Of a stretch of 64,000 bases of DNA, positions 61,001 through 64,000 are shown in pieces (position 1 is the first letter of the stretch; every line of letters starts with the position of its first letter). Both the position numbers and the translations under genes were made by a program. The DNA comes from Phaseolus vulgaris. Taxonomy: Eukaryota; Streptophyta; Magnoliopsida; Fabales; Fabaceae. The stretch is from positions 319,732 through 383,731 of the forward strand of contig NC_023755.2 of assembly GCF_000499845.2 (NCBI RefSeq), written 5' to 3'. A model generated the notes under the pieces. The model made no database searches. It was not told where the DNA came from and saw only the letters and a list, made by a program, of their open reading frames with translations.

Positions 61001-64000
61001 CGTGCCTCCTTACCTGGGTGCAAACAACATATGAAAGTACTTGTCTGAATTTTTTCAGCGCAATACGACCCAGAATAAAATTTCAGAAAGTAGGGCGAAA
61101 TTTCACGAGTTTTGGTAGAGGATAGCCTTGGTTTGCACAAAATTTCTGAAAAATTCTCCCGAAATAGTTTTTTCCTGAAATTCCACGTAAGAATCTCCAC
61201 CGAATTTGGGCAAAACTCGACAAATTTCAGGTGAAACGGATGAGTATTAACCAACGAAAAAAATAAAACAGTTTCGCACACAAACGAACCTTCCTTTCGG
61301 CCCTGGCAGTGATGAATAAAAAATTTATTGCCAATCCTGTGGGACGAATCTGGTGCTCAAATCTCAGCCAAAACTCAGCAGACACAGTGACGAACGTCTG
61401 GTAAGAATTTCAGACCAAAATACCCAAGGAGTAAGGCGTAGCAAGTCCCAGACCGAGAGTGAACAAAACTTGTTTTCCGAAAACAAAAGGTCTTGGCTTT
61501 TACTCCTCCGTATCTTCTTCTTGTGATCTGTTTATGGACGTGCCTCCTTACCTGGGTGCAAACAACATATGAAAGTACTTGTCTGAATTTTTCAGCGCAA
61601 TACGGACCCAGAATAAAATTTCAGAAAGTAGGGCGAAATTTCACGAGTTTTGTAGAGGATAGCCTTGGTTTGCACAAAATTTCAGAAAAATTCTCCCGAA
61701 ATAGTTTTTTCCTGAAATTCCACGTAAGAATCTCCACCGAATTTGGGATAAAATGCGACAAATTTCAGGTAAACGGATGAGTATTCACCCACGAAAAAAA
61801 TCAAACAGTTTCGCACACAAACGAACCTTCCTTTCGGCCCTGGCAGTGATGAATAAAAAATTTATTGCCAATCCGGTGGGACGAATCTGGGGCTCAAATC
61901 TCAGCCAAAACTCAGCAGACACAGTGACGAACGTCTGGTAAGAATTTCAGACCAAAATACCCAAGGAGTAAGGCGTAGCAAGTCCCAGACCGAGAGTGAA
62001 CAAAACTGGTTTTGCGAAAACAAAACGTCCTGGCTTTTCTCCCCCGTATCTTCTTCTTGTGATCTGTTTATGGACGTGCCTCCTTACCTGGGTGCAAACA
62101 ACATATGAAAGTACTTGTCTGAATTTTTTCAGCGCAATACGGACGCAGAATAAAATTTCAGAAAGTAGGGCGAAATTTCACGAGTTTTGGTAGAGGGTAG
62201 CCTTGGTTTGCACAAAACGCGACAAATTTCAGGTGAAACGGATGAGTATTAACCAACGAAAAAAATAAAACAGTTTCGCACACAAACGAACCTTCCTTTC
62301 GGCCCTGGCAGTGATGAATAAAAAATTTATTGCCAATCCTGTGGGACGAATCTGGTGCTCAAATCTCAGCCAAAACTCAGCAGACACAGTGACGAACGTC
62401 TGGTAAGAATTTCAGACCAAAATACCCAAGGAGTAAGGCGTAGCAAGTCCCAGACCGAGAGTGAACAAAACTGGTTTTGCGAAAATAAAACGTCCTGGCT
62501 TTTCTCCCCCGTATCTTCTTCTTGTGATCTGTTTATGGACGTGCCTCCTTACCTGGGTGCAAACAACATATGAAAGTACTTGTCTGAATTTTTTCAGCGC
62601 AATACGGACTCAGAATAAAATTTCAGAAAGTAGGGCGAAATTTCACGAGTTTTGGTAGAGGGTAGCCTTGGTTTGCACAAAATTTCTGAAAAATTCTCCC
62701 GAAATAGTTTTTTCCTGAAATTCCACGTAAGAATCTCCACCGAATTTGGGACAAAACGCGACAAATTTCAGGTCAAACAGATGAGTATTCACCCACGAAA
62801 AAAATCAAACAGTTTCGCTCACAAACGAACCTTCCTTTCGGCCCTGGCAGTGATGAATAAAAAATTTATTGCCAATCCTGTGGGACGATTCTGGTGCTCA
62901 AATCTCAGCCAAAACATAGCAGACAAAGTGACGAACGTCTGGTAAGAATTTCAGACCAAAATACCCAAGGAGTAAGGCGTAGCAAGTCCCAGACCGAGAG
63001 TGAACAAAACTGGTTTTCCGAAAACAAAACGTCCTGGCTTTTCTCCCTCGTATCTTCTTCTTGTGATCTGTTATAGACGTGCCTCCTTACCTGGGTGCAA
63101 ACAACATATGAAAGTACTTGTCTGAATTTTTTCAGCGCAATACGGACCCAGAATAAAATTCAGAAAATGGGGCGAAATTTCACGAGTTTTGGTAGAGGAT
63201 AGCCTTGGTTTGCACAAAATTTCTGAAAAATTCTCCCGAAATAGTTTTTTCCTAAAATCCACGTAAGAATCTCGACCGAATTTGGGACAAAACGCGACAA
63301 ATTTCAGGTCAAACGGATGAGTATTAACCAACGAAAAAAATCAAACAGTTTCGCACACAAACGAACCTTCCTTTCGGCCCGGCAGTGATGAATAAAAAAT
63401 TTATTGCCAATCCTGTGGACGAATCTGGGGCTCAAATCTCAGCCAAAACTCAGCAGACAAAGTGACGAACGTCTGGTAAGAATTTCAGACCAAACTATCC
63501 AAGGAGTAAGGCGTAGTAAGTCCCAGACCGAGAGTGAACAAAACAGGTTTTCCAAAAACAAAACGTCCTGGTTTTCTCCCCGTATCTTCTTCTTGTGATT
63601 TGTTTATGGACTGCCTCCTTACCTGGGTGCAAACAACATATGAAGGACTTGTCTGAATTTTTTCAGCGCATACGGACCCAGAATAAAATTTCCGAAAGTA
63701 GGGCGAAATTTCACGAGTTTTGGTAGAGGATAGCCTTGGTTTGCATAAAATTCTGAAAAATTCTCCCGAAATAGTTTTTCCTGAAATTTCCACGAATGAG
63801 TATTCACCCACAAAAAAAATCAAAGAGTTTCGCATAAAAACGAACCTTCCTTTCGCCCTGGCAGTGATGAATAAAAAAATTTATTGGCAATCCTGTTGGG
63901 ACGAATCTGGTTCTCAAATCTCAGCCAAAACTCACAGACACAGTGACGAACGTCTGGTAAGAATTTCAGTCCAAAATACCCAAGGAGTAAGGCGTAGTAA
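55036..64000. repeat. Right satellite array: ~17 units of ~540 bp, opposite orientation, open at window end
   Basis: Same family as the left array, but every unit is reverse-complemented relative to it. Unit marks (GTGAACAAAAC or variants) lie at about 55107, 55645, 56183, 56721, 57260, 57749, 58288, 58827, 59366, 59851, 60389, 60921, 61459, 61997, 62461, 63000 and 63534. Most spacings are 532-539 bp; shorter ones (about 485-490 and 464) reflect internal deletions. The first three or four units are the most diverged; units from 56.7 kb on are close to each other. A ~2.1-kb four-unit block is duplicated (57260-59365 and 59366-61458). The many 60-97-codon frames are carried by the repeat and are not taken as genes. 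Confidence 0.95.

Noticed and set aside
55177..63835. The same class of open frames in the right array
   Set aside because: Same reasoning. Many are broken by single-base indels between otherwise identical units, which shows no constraint on the frame.
1..64000. tRNA, rRNA or microRNA genes
   Set aside because: I looked for tRNA-like boxes, rRNA-like GC-rich blocks and long perfect hairpins and saw none beyond the Helitron terminal hairpin. A covariance-model scan would be needed to be sure.

Overview
This is nuclear DNA from a flowering plant. It is AT-rich, its genes carry many GT-AG introns, and it contains LTR-retrotransposon remnants, Helitron ends and long satellite arrays. The gene sequences and one short LTR family look like a legume, most likely tribe Phaseoleae (bean, cowpea or soybean relatives). 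That taxonomic call is inference; no database was searched. Exon boundaries were read by eye from splice signals, reading phase and recalled family sequences.

Layout. 0-2.2 kb: 3' part of a WD40-repeat gene (+). 3.8-4.3 kb: intronless gene for photosystem I subunit PSI-G (+). 6.1-7.0 kb: two partial tails of a Ty3/gypsy chromovirus (-), lying just downstream of a short coiled-coil-like gene of unknown function (7.17-8.18 kb, -) that lacks an obvious native 3' end. 8.4-10.4 kb: a very AT-rich block with a textbook Helitron 3' end and several repeated Helitron-like 5' ends. 10.57-16.50 kb: 11 copies of a ~540-bp satellite. 18.06-21.2 kb: GINS subunit PSF1 (-). 25.6-29.5 kb: ARID-HMG-box protein, HMGB9-like (+), with a small TRIM-like retroelement in intron 3. 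31.4-33.0 kb: intact berberine-bridge-enzyme-like (BBE-like) oxidase (-). 38.1-49.6 kb: THO complex subunit 1 (THO1/HPR1), 21 coding exons (+). 51.3-52.9 kb: second BBE-like copy (-), broken by a 2-bp deletion. 55.0-64.0 kb: the same ~540-bp satellite in the opposite orientation, running off the window end.

The genes are independent housekeeping or metabolic loci (photosynthesis, DNA replication, chromatin, mRNA export, secreted oxidase), not one pathway. The structural story is a ~38.5-kb gene island between two inverted blocks of one satellite family. Both blocks show higher-order repeat structure from recent multi-unit duplication. The unit length is close to the 528-bp khipu subtelomeric satellite reported in common bean, but I could not compare sequences.

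I found no convincing new multi-gene system. The points most worth checking are the inverted, higher-order satellite blocks, the nested Helitron ends, a chromodomain reading frame in splice phase with the truncated 7-8 kb gene, and the single-lesion BBE pseudogene.
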